Of a stretch of DNA of 21,085 bases, positions 1 through 6,447 are shown piece by piece. The stretch is from assembly GCA_049794535.1 (NCBI GenBank), contig JBARCX010000159.1, forward strand, positions 1 to 21,085, read 5' to 3'. This stretch comes from JBARCX01 sp049794535. Its GTDB lineage: Bacteria > Pseudomonadota > Gammaproteobacteria > Xanthomonadales > Rhodanobacteraceae. Position numbers and translations under genes: made by a program. Each line of letters begins with the position of its first letter. Position 1 is the stretch's first letter. Below the pieces are notes generated by a model that was given only the letters and a program-made list of their open reading frames with translations, was not told the origin of the DNA and searched no databases.

Positions 1-503
1 ATCTCAAGCTCAATCCGCGCGGCGTGGTGCCCACCCTGGTGATCGATGGACGACCGCGCATGGAATCCGCAGCACTGCTGATGATGCTGGCCGAGCGACA
101 TCCAGAAACACCACTGGCACCCGCGCCAGGCACGGCAGAGCGTGAGGCGTGGCATCAGTGGATTGTCTATCTCAGCAATACGCTGATGTCCGCGTATCGG
201 TACTGGTTCTACCCGGCGGACCTGGGCATGGCGGAGCACACACCGGACATACGCGCCGCCCTGCAACGACAAATCGAAGGTGTATGGGACGTACTCGATG
301 CACAACTCGCCACTAACGGCCCTTACCTGCTCGGCGAAAAATTCTCCGGCGCTGACCTGTTGCTCATCATGTTGATGCGCTGGTCGCGCAACATGCCGCG
401 TCCAGCCACCGAATGGCCTGCACTGAAACGATTGGCCGATCTCATGCGCGCTCGTCCCAGCTGGATCAAACTGTACGAACTGGAAGGCCTTAGTGGGTGG
501 TAA
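1..503 (+). CDS. Glutathione S-transferase family protein, 5'-truncated by the window edge
   Basis: This is the C-terminal part of a cytosolic GST-like protein, a family that conjugates or reduces substrates with glutathione. The reading frame is open from the first bases of the window. It begins LKLNPRGVVPTLVIDG, which is the end of the thioredoxin-like domain (cis-proline motif VPTL), followed by the glutathione-binding E-S pair in RMESAALLMMLAE. The rest is the all-helical C-terminal domain with the usual GPYLLGEKFSGADLLL segment, where the Asp is the conserved N-capping residue of the domain. The true start and catalytic N-terminus lie upstream; the in-frame GTG at 24 is inside the domain and is not a start. 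It ends in TAA at 501-503, 31 bases before the permease gene on the same strand, so co-transcription is possible. The subfamily and substrate cannot be told from this part. Confidence 0.88.
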   Translation, partial: LKLNPRGVVPTLVIDGRPRMESAALLMMLAERHPETPLAPAPGTAEREAWHQWIVYLSNTLMSAYRYWFYPADLGMAEHTPDIRAALQRQIEGVWDVLDAQLATNGPYLLGEKFSGADLLLIMLMRWSRNMPRPATEWPALKRLADLMRARPSWIKLYELEGLSGW

Positions 504-534
504 TGCTAACCACTAAGAAAACCTTACTCCGCAC

Positions 535-1668
535 ATGAGCCAGGCAGCACAAGCAAAGCTCGGCTGGCGCGCGCGACTCAAAGCCGAATGGTTACTGCTG
601 CTGTTTGCCGCACTAGCCATTGTGCTGGCACTTGTTGATCCGCAACCGCTTGCCAACTATCAGCGCTGGTTACAGCTACCTACGCTGGCTGGTTTGCTCG
701 GGTTGTTGATCGCGATTCAAGGCATCCGCGACAGCGGCCTGGTGCAGCATGCAGCGGGTGCCCTGGTAGCGCGAGCGCATTCGATTCGCAGTCTTGGCCT
801 GGTATTGGTCGCGGCTACGGCCGTGTTGTCGATGGTACTCACCAACGACGTAAGCCTGTTCCTGATCGTGCCACTGACGGTGGCGATTGGTGGCCTATCC
901 AACCTACCTGTAGTGCGCATGGTGGTACTGGAGGCACTGGCAGTAAATGCGGGCTCTACGCTGAGCCCGATTGGCAACCCGCAAAACCTGCTGTTGTGGC
1001 AAGTCGCGCACGTTCCCTTCCTGGATTTCGTTACTGCCATGCTACCGGCGGCGTCGGTGATGTTCCTGTTGGTAGCCATGCTGACGTGGCTATGGCTACC
1101 CAAGGCCCGCGTCACCCTGCATGCCGAACAGATCGATGGCCATACCGTTTCCGTGTCACTCGCCGTGCTCTCGACCGTCGCACTGGTGACCATGGTGTTG
1201 ATGATGGAACGCGGACACGCCGTACTTGGCGCCTTAATGTTATTGCTGCCGTTTGCGCTTGTAGCGTGGCGCAGCCTAATGCAGATCGACTGGCTACTAC
1301 TGATCACCTTCGCAGCGATCTTCGTTGGCCTTGGCCATTTCGCCGAACTATCGCTGGTGAGTCATGCGTTGAGCCGACTGGATTTCGATCAGCCGTTAAC
1401 GCTGTACCTAAGCGGTATCGTTGCTTCACAGCTGATCAGTAACGTGCCTGCCACCGTGCTGCTACTCAACCGTGCGCCTGATGCACTGGCGTTGGCCGTT
1501 ACGGTGAATGTTGGCGGCTTCGGCGTCGTCATCGGCTCGTTAGCGAACCTGATTGCGCTGCGCCTGGCAAAACAGCCGCAAGGCTTGCGGCTGTTTCACT
1601 TCGTCTCGATTCCATTTCTGCTGGTGTGCGCGCCGCTGGTGTATCTGATTTGGCGCTGGCTGGGCTGA
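535..1668 (+). CDS. Anion permease of the ArsB/NhaD/SLC13 ion-transporter superfamily
   Basis: This is a 377-residue inner-membrane protein with about ten hydrophobic segments. It shows the superfamily's two-fold internal pseudo-symmetry. In the first half, TNDVSLFLIVP (103-113) is followed by NAGSTLSPIGNPQN (138-151), resembling the NxGGxxxxIGxPxN substrate loop of ArsB, NhaD and CitM proteins. In the second half, SNVPATVLLL is followed by NVGGFGVVIGSLANLIA. These loops form the ion and substrate site in the family. The protein is shorter than typical ArsB (about 430), and the substrate (arsenite, dicarboxylate, Na+/H+ or other) cannot be assigned. No arsR or arsC gene is nearby, so an arsenic role has no contextual support. 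No strong Shine-Dalgarno precedes the ATG; the start is chosen because a basic, membrane-proximal N-terminus follows. The gene ends 9 bases from the converging 1678-2451 gene. Confidence 0.85.
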   Translation: MSQAAQAKLGWRARLKAEWLLLLFAALAIVLALVDPQPLANYQRWLQLPTLAGLLGLLIAIQGIRDSGLVQHAAGALVARAHSIRSLGLVLVAATAVLSMVLTNDVSLFLIVPLTVAIGGLSNLPVVRMVVLEALAVNAGSTLSPIGNPQNLLLWQVAHVPFLDFVTAMLPAASVMFLLVAMLTWLWLPKARVTLHAEQIDGHTVSVSLAVLSTVALVTMVLMMERGHAVLGALMLLLPFALVAWRSLMQIDWLLLITFAAIFVGLGHFAELSLVSHALSRLDFDQPLTLYLSGIVASQLISNVPATVLLLNRAPDALALAVTVNVGGFGVVIGSLANLIALRLAKQPQGLRLFHFVSIPFLLVCAPLVYLIWRWLG

Positions 1669-1677
1669 TAGCCGCAC

Positions 1678-2451
1678 TCAATCATTATCGTTCGGCACGC
1701 TCACCTTGCCGCCGATACCCGAGTGATTCACATCGCCGCTGCCCTTGGCGCCGACGCTGAAATCGCCGCGTACGTCCTTCACGGTAAGGTCGCCTGATCC
1801 CAACGTATCCACGCGCACGCTGCCGCCTACCTGCCGCAATTCCACATCACCCGAACCCACGCTGCCGACGCGCGCATCGCCATGAATGTTTTCCGCCTTG
1901 AAGTCGCCTGAGCCCACCGAACCCAAATTCAGGCTGCCGATATCGTTTACCTCGACATCGCCCGAACCCACACTGGCGCTAAGTTGACCGGTGATGCCAC
2001 TCACTTTGAAATCGCCCGAGCTGACGCGACCGGTAAGTTGCTGCAATCCACTCGCATGGACTTCACCCGACCCCACATCCAGCGTGACCGGTATGTTCGC
2101 GGGCAGCTGCAATTGGAGATCCAGATAGGCATAGGAGACGCCGAACAGGTTGAGATCGAAGCCGCTCCTGCTGCCGGTATCGATGATCAGTTGGTCACCC
2201 TCGCGCCGCTGAGTCACTTCCAGCTTGCTGAGTAACTCCTCGCTGGAGGCGCAGGCCCGCCCGGTCAACTCCAGATTCTTTGTACTGCCGCTACCGTTGA
2301 GATGCAGGTCGTAGCTGTGTGTCTGGATCTGTACACCGCGGACGCCGGCCAGATCCACGTTCAAGTTACGTGACGCCTGGTGTTCGCACTCATCTGCGAC
2401 AGCGGCCGTCAACGGGAGCAGCAGCAAGGCGAGAATGAAGGTGCGACGCAT
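1678..2451 (-). CDS. Secreted DUF4097/DUF2807-type adhesin-like repeat protein
   Basis: This 257-residue protein has a clear Sec signal peptide (MRR, hydrophobic core, likely cleavage after AVA at residue 19). The mature part has Cys22 and Cys67, which could form a disulfide. From about residue 125 a short beta-rung repeats seven times, each rung carrying a (G/S)SG(D/E) turn: serines 128, 145, 163, 181, 200, 219 and 238, spaced 17 to 19 residues apart. This is the pattern of DUF4097/DUF2807 'putative adhesin' proteins, predicted to form a right-handed beta-solenoid; their biochemical role is largely unknown. A GGAG lies 7 bases upstream of the ATG. The gene is alone on its strand between mazG and the converging permease gene, with 139 bases upstream in which I see no convincing promoter. 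Family placement is fairly sure; function is not. Confidence 0.85.
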   Translation of the reverse strand: MRRTFILALLLLPLTAAVADECEHQASRNLNVDLAGVRGVQIQTHSYDLHLNGSGSTKNLELTGRACASSEELLSKLEVTQRREGDQLIIDTGSRSGFDLNLFGVSYAYLDLQLQLPANIPVTLDVGSGEVHASGLQQLTGRVSSGDFKVSGITGQLSASVGSGDVEVNDIGSLNLGSVGSGDFKAENIHGDARVGSVGSGDVELRQVGGSVRVDTLGSGDLTVKDVRGDFSVGAKGSGDVNHSGIGGKVSVPNDND

Positions 2452-2590
2452 GGAAACACTCCGTGGACATGAGATTCAACAGTGAGATGTTGCTCGTCGG
2501 TAAAAGGTTGCAACCAGAAAGAGCTCGTCCAAAGCTTTACTAACCCGTGTCGCCTGTATGTGACGACGCTGGCATGCTGCCCACACTCGT
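2452..2590. other. Intergenic space between mazG and the adhesin-like gene
   Basis: These 139 bases lie downstream of mazG and upstream of the adhesin-like gene, both on the minus strand. The only clear element is a perfect 10-bp palindrome GGTTGCAACC at 2506-2515. I see no hairpin followed by a T-run and no good -35/-10 pair, although the adhesin-like gene probably has its promoter here. Confidence 0.4.
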
Positions 2591-3433
2591 CTAGGCCTTC
2601 CGCTCATCTGCCTTGGCGCGCTGCCATAGCGCCTCCTGCGCCGGCAGATCATGCGCTGCCATGCTTCCGCCATCCTCGGTAGCAAGCTGCTCCATCCGAC
2701 GAAAGCGACGCTCGAATTTCGCATTGGCGTGTCGCAATGCCCGTGAGAAATCCACGCCAGCATGACGTGCCAGATTGACCACGACGAACAGCACGTCGCC
2801 AATCTCATCTTCCAGCCGTGCCGGGTCGGCACCGGCAGCAAATTCAGCGCGGACCTCGTCCACCTCTTCAGCGAGTTTATCCAGCACTGGCGCCGGATCA
2901 GGCCAATCGAAGCCCACAGTAGCGGCACGTTGTTGCAGCTTCAGCGCACGCTTCCACTCGGGAAGGCCATGCGAAATACCGGCAAGCGCACTGGCATCGT
3001 GCACCTCGCCCTTTGCAGCGCGCTCGGCGGTCTTTATGTCATCCCATGCCTGCTTTTGCGCCTCGAGATTTGCATACTGCACGTCGCCAAACACATGTGG
3101 ATGACGGCGCAGCATCTTGGCACTGATGGCATGGGCGACGTCGTCGAAATCGAACAGCCCTTGTTCCTTGGCCATCTGCGCATGGAACACTACCTGCAAC
3201 AGAAGGTCGCCGAGTTCGTCGCGCAAGTCATCCCAGTCGCGACGATCGATCGCATCGGCTACCTCGTACGCCTCCTCGATGGTGTATGGCGCGATGGTGC
3301 CGAAATTCTGTTGCACGTCCCACGGACAACCACGTTCGGGATCACGCAGGCGCGTCATGATCGCAAGCAGATCGTCGAGGTCATGCTTAACTAGATCAGG
3401 CTTGGTCTCACCAGGCTGCGTTGTATCCGTCAT
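2591..3433 (-). CDS. mazG: Nucleoside triphosphate pyrophosphohydrolase MazG
   Basis: MazG hydrolyses (d)NTPs to NMP and pyrophosphate in the cytoplasm; in E. coli it also affects ppGpp levels. The protein is 280 residues (E. coli MazG 263) and has both MazG domains. The first contains GCPWDVQQ (35-42), the EEAYEV metal-ligand helix (53-58) and DELGDLLLQVVFHA (72-85). The second contains LAEEVDEVRAEF and DEIGDVLFVVVNLARH. The acidic E-x-x-E and E/D-x-x-D helices that bind Mg2+ are intact in both. The ATG overlaps the upstream cysQ stop in an ATGA junction, so the two are translationally coupled, and mazG is the last gene of the five-gene operon. The assignment is firm; only the physiological substrate is open. 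Confidence 0.96.
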   Translation of the reverse strand: MTDTTQPGETKPDLVKHDLDDLLAIMTRLRDPERGCPWDVQQNFGTIAPYTIEEAYEVADAIDRRDWDDLRDELGDLLLQVVFHAQMAKEQGLFDFDDVAHAISAKMLRRHPHVFGDVQYANLEAQKQAWDDIKTAERAAKGEVHDASALAGISHGLPEWKRALKLQQRAATVGFDWPDPAPVLDKLAEEVDEVRAEFAAGADPARLEDEIGDVLFVVVNLARHAGVDFSRALRHANAKFERRFRRMEQLATEDGGSMAAHDLPAQEALWQRAKADERKA

Positions 3434-4251
3434 GGCAGATCCGCATCACGTAACCGCGAGGCCCAATCGATATCGTTGTCGCCGATTGCGATGAACTCCG
3501 GATTGAGCAGCGACTCGCCACGGTTGTAGCGCAGCGGCTGGCCGTGCAAATCGAGCACCATGCCGCCAGCCTGCTCCAGCACACACTGCGCGGCGGCTGT
3601 ATCCCACTCGCTGGTCGGGCCACGTCGCAAATAGACGTCCGCTGCACCACGTGCGATCAAACAAAATTTCAGCGAAGAACCCAACGGCTCCAACTGGAAT
3701 TCATCACCCAGCAGGCGGCGCAATGCCTCCTCCTGCGCACTGCCATGCGAACGACTGCCGGCAACACGCGGTGGCTGTGCCAGTGCGCGTGTCGAAATGC
3801 GTTCCCAGTCACCGCCCTCTTCAGCCTGCCACCATGCACCGTGTCCGCTTGCGGCAGCAAATAGCTCGCCGGTTACGGGCGCCAGCACCACACCGAGAAC
3901 CGGCTTGTGATCGTCGATCAAGGCGATATTGACGGTGAATTCGCCATTGCGCTTTACGAATTCGCGAGTGCCATCGAGCGGATCCACCAGCCAATAACGC
4001 GACCACGCGCGGCGCTGCTCCCACGGCAACTGGCTCGCCTCTTCCGAGACGACCGGCCATAGCGGATCGAGCTGCGCCAAGCCCGCGGCAATAACGCGTT
4101 GCGCGGCCAGATCGGCCGCTGTAAGCGGCGAGTGATCCGCTTTGATTTCGACGTCGAAATCCTCGCGGTAAACCGCCATGATCGCGTCGCCGGCGCGACG
4201 CGCCAACACACCCATGTCTTGCAGTAACGGATGATCGGGCGTTGCACTCAT
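3430..4251 (-). CDS. cysQ: 3'(2'),5'-bisphosphate nucleotidase CysQ
   Basis: CysQ removes the 3'-phosphate of PAP (3'-phosphoadenosine 5'-phosphate), a by-product of sulfate assimilation, giving AMP. It belongs to the Li+-sensitive, Mg2+-dependent IMPase superfamily. Seen in the 273 residues: the E70-E71 pair in VVSEEAS, the metal-binding DPLDGT motif (90-95) continuing as REFVKRNGEFTVNIAL (typical of CysQ), and the C-terminal SEWDTAAAQCVLEQAGG motif carrying the third metal ligand. The start is taken as the ATG at 4251, which forms an ATGA overlap with the nudE stop; an in-frame extension to 4365 would lie wholly inside nudE and has no homology-like content. No sulfate-assimilation genes are adjacent; the neighbours are other phosphohydrolases. 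Confidence 0.93.
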   Translation of the reverse strand: MSATPDHPLLQDMGVLARRAGDAIMAVYREDFDVEIKADHSPLTAADLAAQRVIAAGLAQLDPLWPVVSEEASQLPWEQRRAWSRYWLVDPLDGTREFVKRNGEFTVNIALIDDHKPVLGVVLAPVTGELFAAASGHGAWWQAEEGGDWERISTRALAQPPRVAGSRSHGSAQEEALRRLLGDEFQLEPLGSSLKFCLIARGAADVYLRRGPTSEWDTAAAQCVLEQAGGMVLDLHGQPLRYNRGESLLNPEFIAIGDNDIDWASRLRDADLP

Positions 4252-4805
4252 GACAGATGCAACCGGCCGGCCAAGTATTCGCGCGCCATGAACAACGCGG
4301 CGATCGAACGCCCTTCGGTGACATCGTCGCGCGCCACCAGCGTATGCAATTCGGCCAGTTTCCACGGCACCACTTCGAGCGGCTCCGGCTCATCGCCAGG
4401 CAAGCGCTCGGGGTACAGATCCTGTGCCAGCACCACGTGCGCCATATGCGTCATATAGGAAGGCGACAACGACAGGTTGTGCAGAATCTTCAACTTGCGC
4501 GCGCCGTAACCAACCTCTTCCTTCAGCTCACGGTTCGCGCCCTGCTCGGCGGTCTCGTCGCGATCCAAGCGGCCCTTCGGCAGGCCCAGCTCATAGCGAT
4601 CCAAACCCACGCCGTACTCACGCACCAGCAGCACGGTTTCATCGTCGATCATCGGCACGATGATGACCGCGCCAAGGCCACTGCCCTTCAATCGCTCGTA
4701 GGTACGGCGCTCGCCATTGGAGAACTCCAGGTCAACCTGCTCGACGTGCAGGAAACCGCTGGCATCGGTATCGCGTGTGGCGTGAATGATCGGTGGCGTA
4801 GGCAT
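4248..4805 (-). CDS. nudE: ADP compounds hydrolase NudE (Nudix family)
   Basis: This is a 185-residue Nudix hydrolase. NudE-type enzymes cleave ADP-ribose, NADH and diadenosine polyphosphates to AMP plus a second phosphate product. A perfect Nudix box spans residues 78-100 (G78, five residues, E84, seven residues, then RELKEEVGY), preceded by YELGLPKG, as in NudE. The ends of the domain are typical: a beta-strand VEQVDLEFSNGERR near the N-terminus and an S-Y-M-T-H-like loop (SPSYMTHMAHVV) after the box. The start codon overlaps the upstream stop as TAATG and its own stop overlaps cysQ as ATGA, so it is a central gene of the operon. The choice of NudE over generic ADP-ribose pyrophosphatase rests on overall resemblance and on its common pairing with cysQ in gammaproteobacteria. 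Confidence 0.9.
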   Translation of the reverse strand: MPTPPIIHATRDTDASGFLHVEQVDLEFSNGERRTYERLKGSGLGAVIIVPMIDDETVLLVREYGVGLDRYELGLPKGRLDRDETAEQGANRELKEEVGYGARKLKILHNLSLSPSYMTHMAHVVLAQDLYPERLPGDEPEPLEVVPWKLAELHTLVARDDVTEGRSIAALFMAREYLAGRLHLS

Positions 4806-5584
4806 TAGGCGATTGTAACGCGGCGTAGCGCCTGCGCATGGATCGCCGGCGTGCCGGCCAATACGCTGGATGTCTCCAGCGTCAGTGGCGCGCCGTCGAG
4901 ATCGGTAAACACCCCGCCAGCCTCACGTACGATCACCGCCAGCGCTGCCACGTCGAGGATATTCACGTCCGACTCGAGCACGAGATCCAACCCGCCGCGT
5001 GCCAGCAGGTGGTAATGGCAAAAGTCGCCATAGCCACGGATCCGATTGCTGTCGCGAATCAGTGCGCCCAGTGCATCCCAGCGTGCATCGCCGGTGAGCG
5101 TCTTCACATTACCGATGGAAATCGATGCTTGCGCCATTGCCGTGGTGTCCGCCACATGTACGCGTTCACCCTCGTACCAGGTGCCTCCGCCAGCGCTGGC
5201 CCACATGGTTTCGCCATAGATCGGCGCACTGGATACACCGAGCACCAATTCTCCCCGATGCATAAGCGCAATCTGGGTGGAGAAGAACGGCGTGCGACGC
5301 ACAAAGCTCTTGGTGCCATCCAGTGGGTCGACCAGCCAGAGCAGACCGTCGCGCTCGCCATCGAGACCGAATTCCTCACCGTAGATCGCCGCCTCCGGCA
5401 AGGCTTTACTTAGCACTTTACGGATTGCTTGCTCCGCTTCACGGTCGGCCACCGTCACCGGCGTGGCATCGCTTTTGATCTCCACTTCGACACCGCGATG
5501 CCAGTAGTGGCGGATCACTTCGGCGGCGGCAGCGGCGGCTTCACGTGCAGCGCTCAAAGCTTCATCAAGTTGCAAAGAATTCAT
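4805..5584 (-). CDS. Inositol-monophosphatase-family phosphatase, histidinol-phosphatase (HisN)-like
   Basis: This 259-residue member of the IMPase superfamily resembles the HisN branch (histidinol-phosphate phosphatase of histidine synthesis). Seen: KSDATPVTVADREAE near residue 38, the E70-E71 pair in YGEEFG, the metal motif DPLDGT (86-91) followed by KSFVRRTPFFSTQIAL, and a GYGDFCHYHLLARGGLDLVLE segment as in HisN proteins. In the C-terminal metal motif the usual P-W-D-x-A-A reads NILDVAAL, so the tryptophan is replaced while the metal-binding Asp is kept. Substrate could be histidinol phosphate or another phosphomonoester. The ATG at 5584 overlaps the gspN stop as TAATG; a longer frame to 5680 lies inside gspN. 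No his genes are nearby, so the histidine role is inferred. Confidence 0.82.
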   Translation of the reverse strand: MNSLQLDEALSAAREAAAAAAEVIRHYWHRGVEVEIKSDATPVTVADREAEQAIRKVLSKALPEAAIYGEEFGLDGERDGLLWLVDPLDGTKSFVRRTPFFSTQIALMHRGELVLGVSSAPIYGETMWASAGGGTWYEGERVHVADTTAMAQASISIGNVKTLTGDARWDALGALIRDSNRIRGYGDFCHYHLLARGGLDLVLESDVNILDVAALAVIVREAGGVFTDLDGAPLTLETSSVLAGTPAIHAQALRRVTIA

Positions 5585-6378
5585 TACTGTTCCGTAGAAG
5601 ATGTTGGTGACGCCAGCCCACCATGGCCTTGCAGATGTACCGTGCCATCCGGCCCTGGTTTGCCGAGGCTGGCTAGCCAACGGTGTAGCAGCGGATCATC
5701 CCGACGTGGTTCCAACGTCACCGTATAGCGCCAGCCAAGCGGACTCAATGACAGCTGCCCGGCAACCTGCAGTGGACCGCTGCCATCGTCGCTCAGATTT
5801 GCCTGCAATACGCCGCTGCGACTGGCCGCCTCTAGGTTCAACTGGCCCAATGACAGTATTCCCTGTGGGGTTTGTATCGCGGCATCGTGCCATTGCGCCG
5901 TAGCATCGAGCTGCATTGGCCAATTCCCTTGCAACTGCGCCTGCGCAACACCGATATCCAGCGTGCCGCGCGGTCGGTTACCACGCAGCAGGGGCTGCTG
6001 ACCGAGTGGGCTTTGATCAAATAGGGCCGTATCGACATGTAGCTGCACGTCATGCCAATCGATCTCGGTGTCGGAAATACGCTGCATGAAGCCGTGGAAG
6101 TGCAGCTGCGGCTGTTCGAGATCCAGCTCCAGCCGAATATCACCAAGCAACGCACGCCTGGACAGCGTCCATTGCGCACGGCCTAGTTCCCTGCCGTCAC
6201 TAGCCACAACCCTGTCGGCATGCCCCTGCCAGAGCAGGCCGCCTACCCCTTCCAACTGCAAGCCATGCAGCCGTGACTGCAACATGCCCATTGCCAAGCG
6301 GGCTGGCAGAAACCACACCAGTACGATGACTGCCAACAGCACGGCCAAGCTGGCCAGCAGAATACGCGACCACTTCAA
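5584..6378 (-). CDS. gspN: Type II secretion system protein N (GspN)
   Basis: GspN is a bitopic inner-membrane component of some type II secretion systems and probably sits near GspC and the secretin. The protein has 264 residues: a short cytoplasmic KWSR start, one transmembrane helix (about 5-25), then the family's LPARLAMGMLQSRL and GVGGLLWQGHA segments and a periplasmic beta-rich domain. The start is a TTG: it is preceded by AAAGGA seven bases upstream, an in-frame stop lies shortly before it, and no ATG or GTG fits. No other gsp gene is in the window, so it is an orphan here and heads an operon of phosphohydrolases, joined to the next gene by a TAATG overlap. The rest of the secretion system must be elsewhere if it exists. 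Confidence 0.87.
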   Translation of the reverse strand: MKWSRILLASLAVLLAVIVLVWFLPARLAMGMLQSRLHGLQLEGVGGLLWQGHADRVVASDGRELGRAQWTLSRRALLGDIRLELDLEQPQLHFHGFMQRISDTEIDWHDVQLHVDTALFDQSPLGQQPLLRGNRPRGTLDIGVAQAQLQGNWPMQLDATAQWHDAAIQTPQGILSLGQLNLEAASRSGVLQANLSDDGSGPLQVAGQLSLSPLGWRYTVTLEPRRDDPLLHRWLASLGKPGPDGTVHLQGHGGLASPTSSTEQ

Positions 6379-6390
6379 ATGTCGTTCCTT
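6371..6390 (-). promoter_or_regulatory. Ribosome binding site deciding the TTG start of gspN
   Basis: On the minus strand AAAGGA stands seven bases before the TTG at 6378-6376. It supports TTG as the true start of gspN, as an in-frame TAG lies just upstream and no ATG or GTG is available in between. Confidence 0.65.
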
Positions 6391-6414
6391 TACCTAATAG
6401 GACATCAAGACTTG

Positions 6415-6430
6415 AGCAGCCATAGCTGCT
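6415..6430 (+). repeat. Perfect inverted repeat in the gspN-bioA divergent region
   Basis: AGCAGC-CATA-GCTGCT is a perfect 6-bp inverted repeat with a 4-base spacer. It lies in the 69-base space between the divergent gspN and bioA starts, 17 bases before the bioA ATG. It could be an operator half-site pair or a small leader hairpin. It does not resemble the known BirA operator. Confidence 0.35.
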
Positions 6431-6447
6431 GCACCGATGATAGCCGG

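Noticed and set aside
717..1307. Minus-strand open frame of 196 codons within the permease gene
   Set aside because: It is a shadow of the hydrophobic permease gene, low in hydrophobic structure, with no motif.
2476..2928. Minus-strand open frame overlapping the 3' end of mazG
   Set aside because: It lies in another frame over clearly coding mazG sequence and shows no domain.
3430..5680. Two adjacent IMPase-family genes as a recent tandem duplication
   Set aside because: They differ widely outside the DPLDGT and metal motifs, belong to different branches (CysQ and HisN-like) and are separated by nudE.
6379..6447. BirA operator upstream of bioA
   Set aside because: No TTGTAAACC/GGTTTACAA-like dyad is visible in the spacer.
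6379..6447. Upstream ATG start for bioA at 6379
   Set aside because: The extra 23 residues are unlike BioA N-termini and the ATG overlaps the gspN start region; the ATG at 6448 gives the normal N-terminus.
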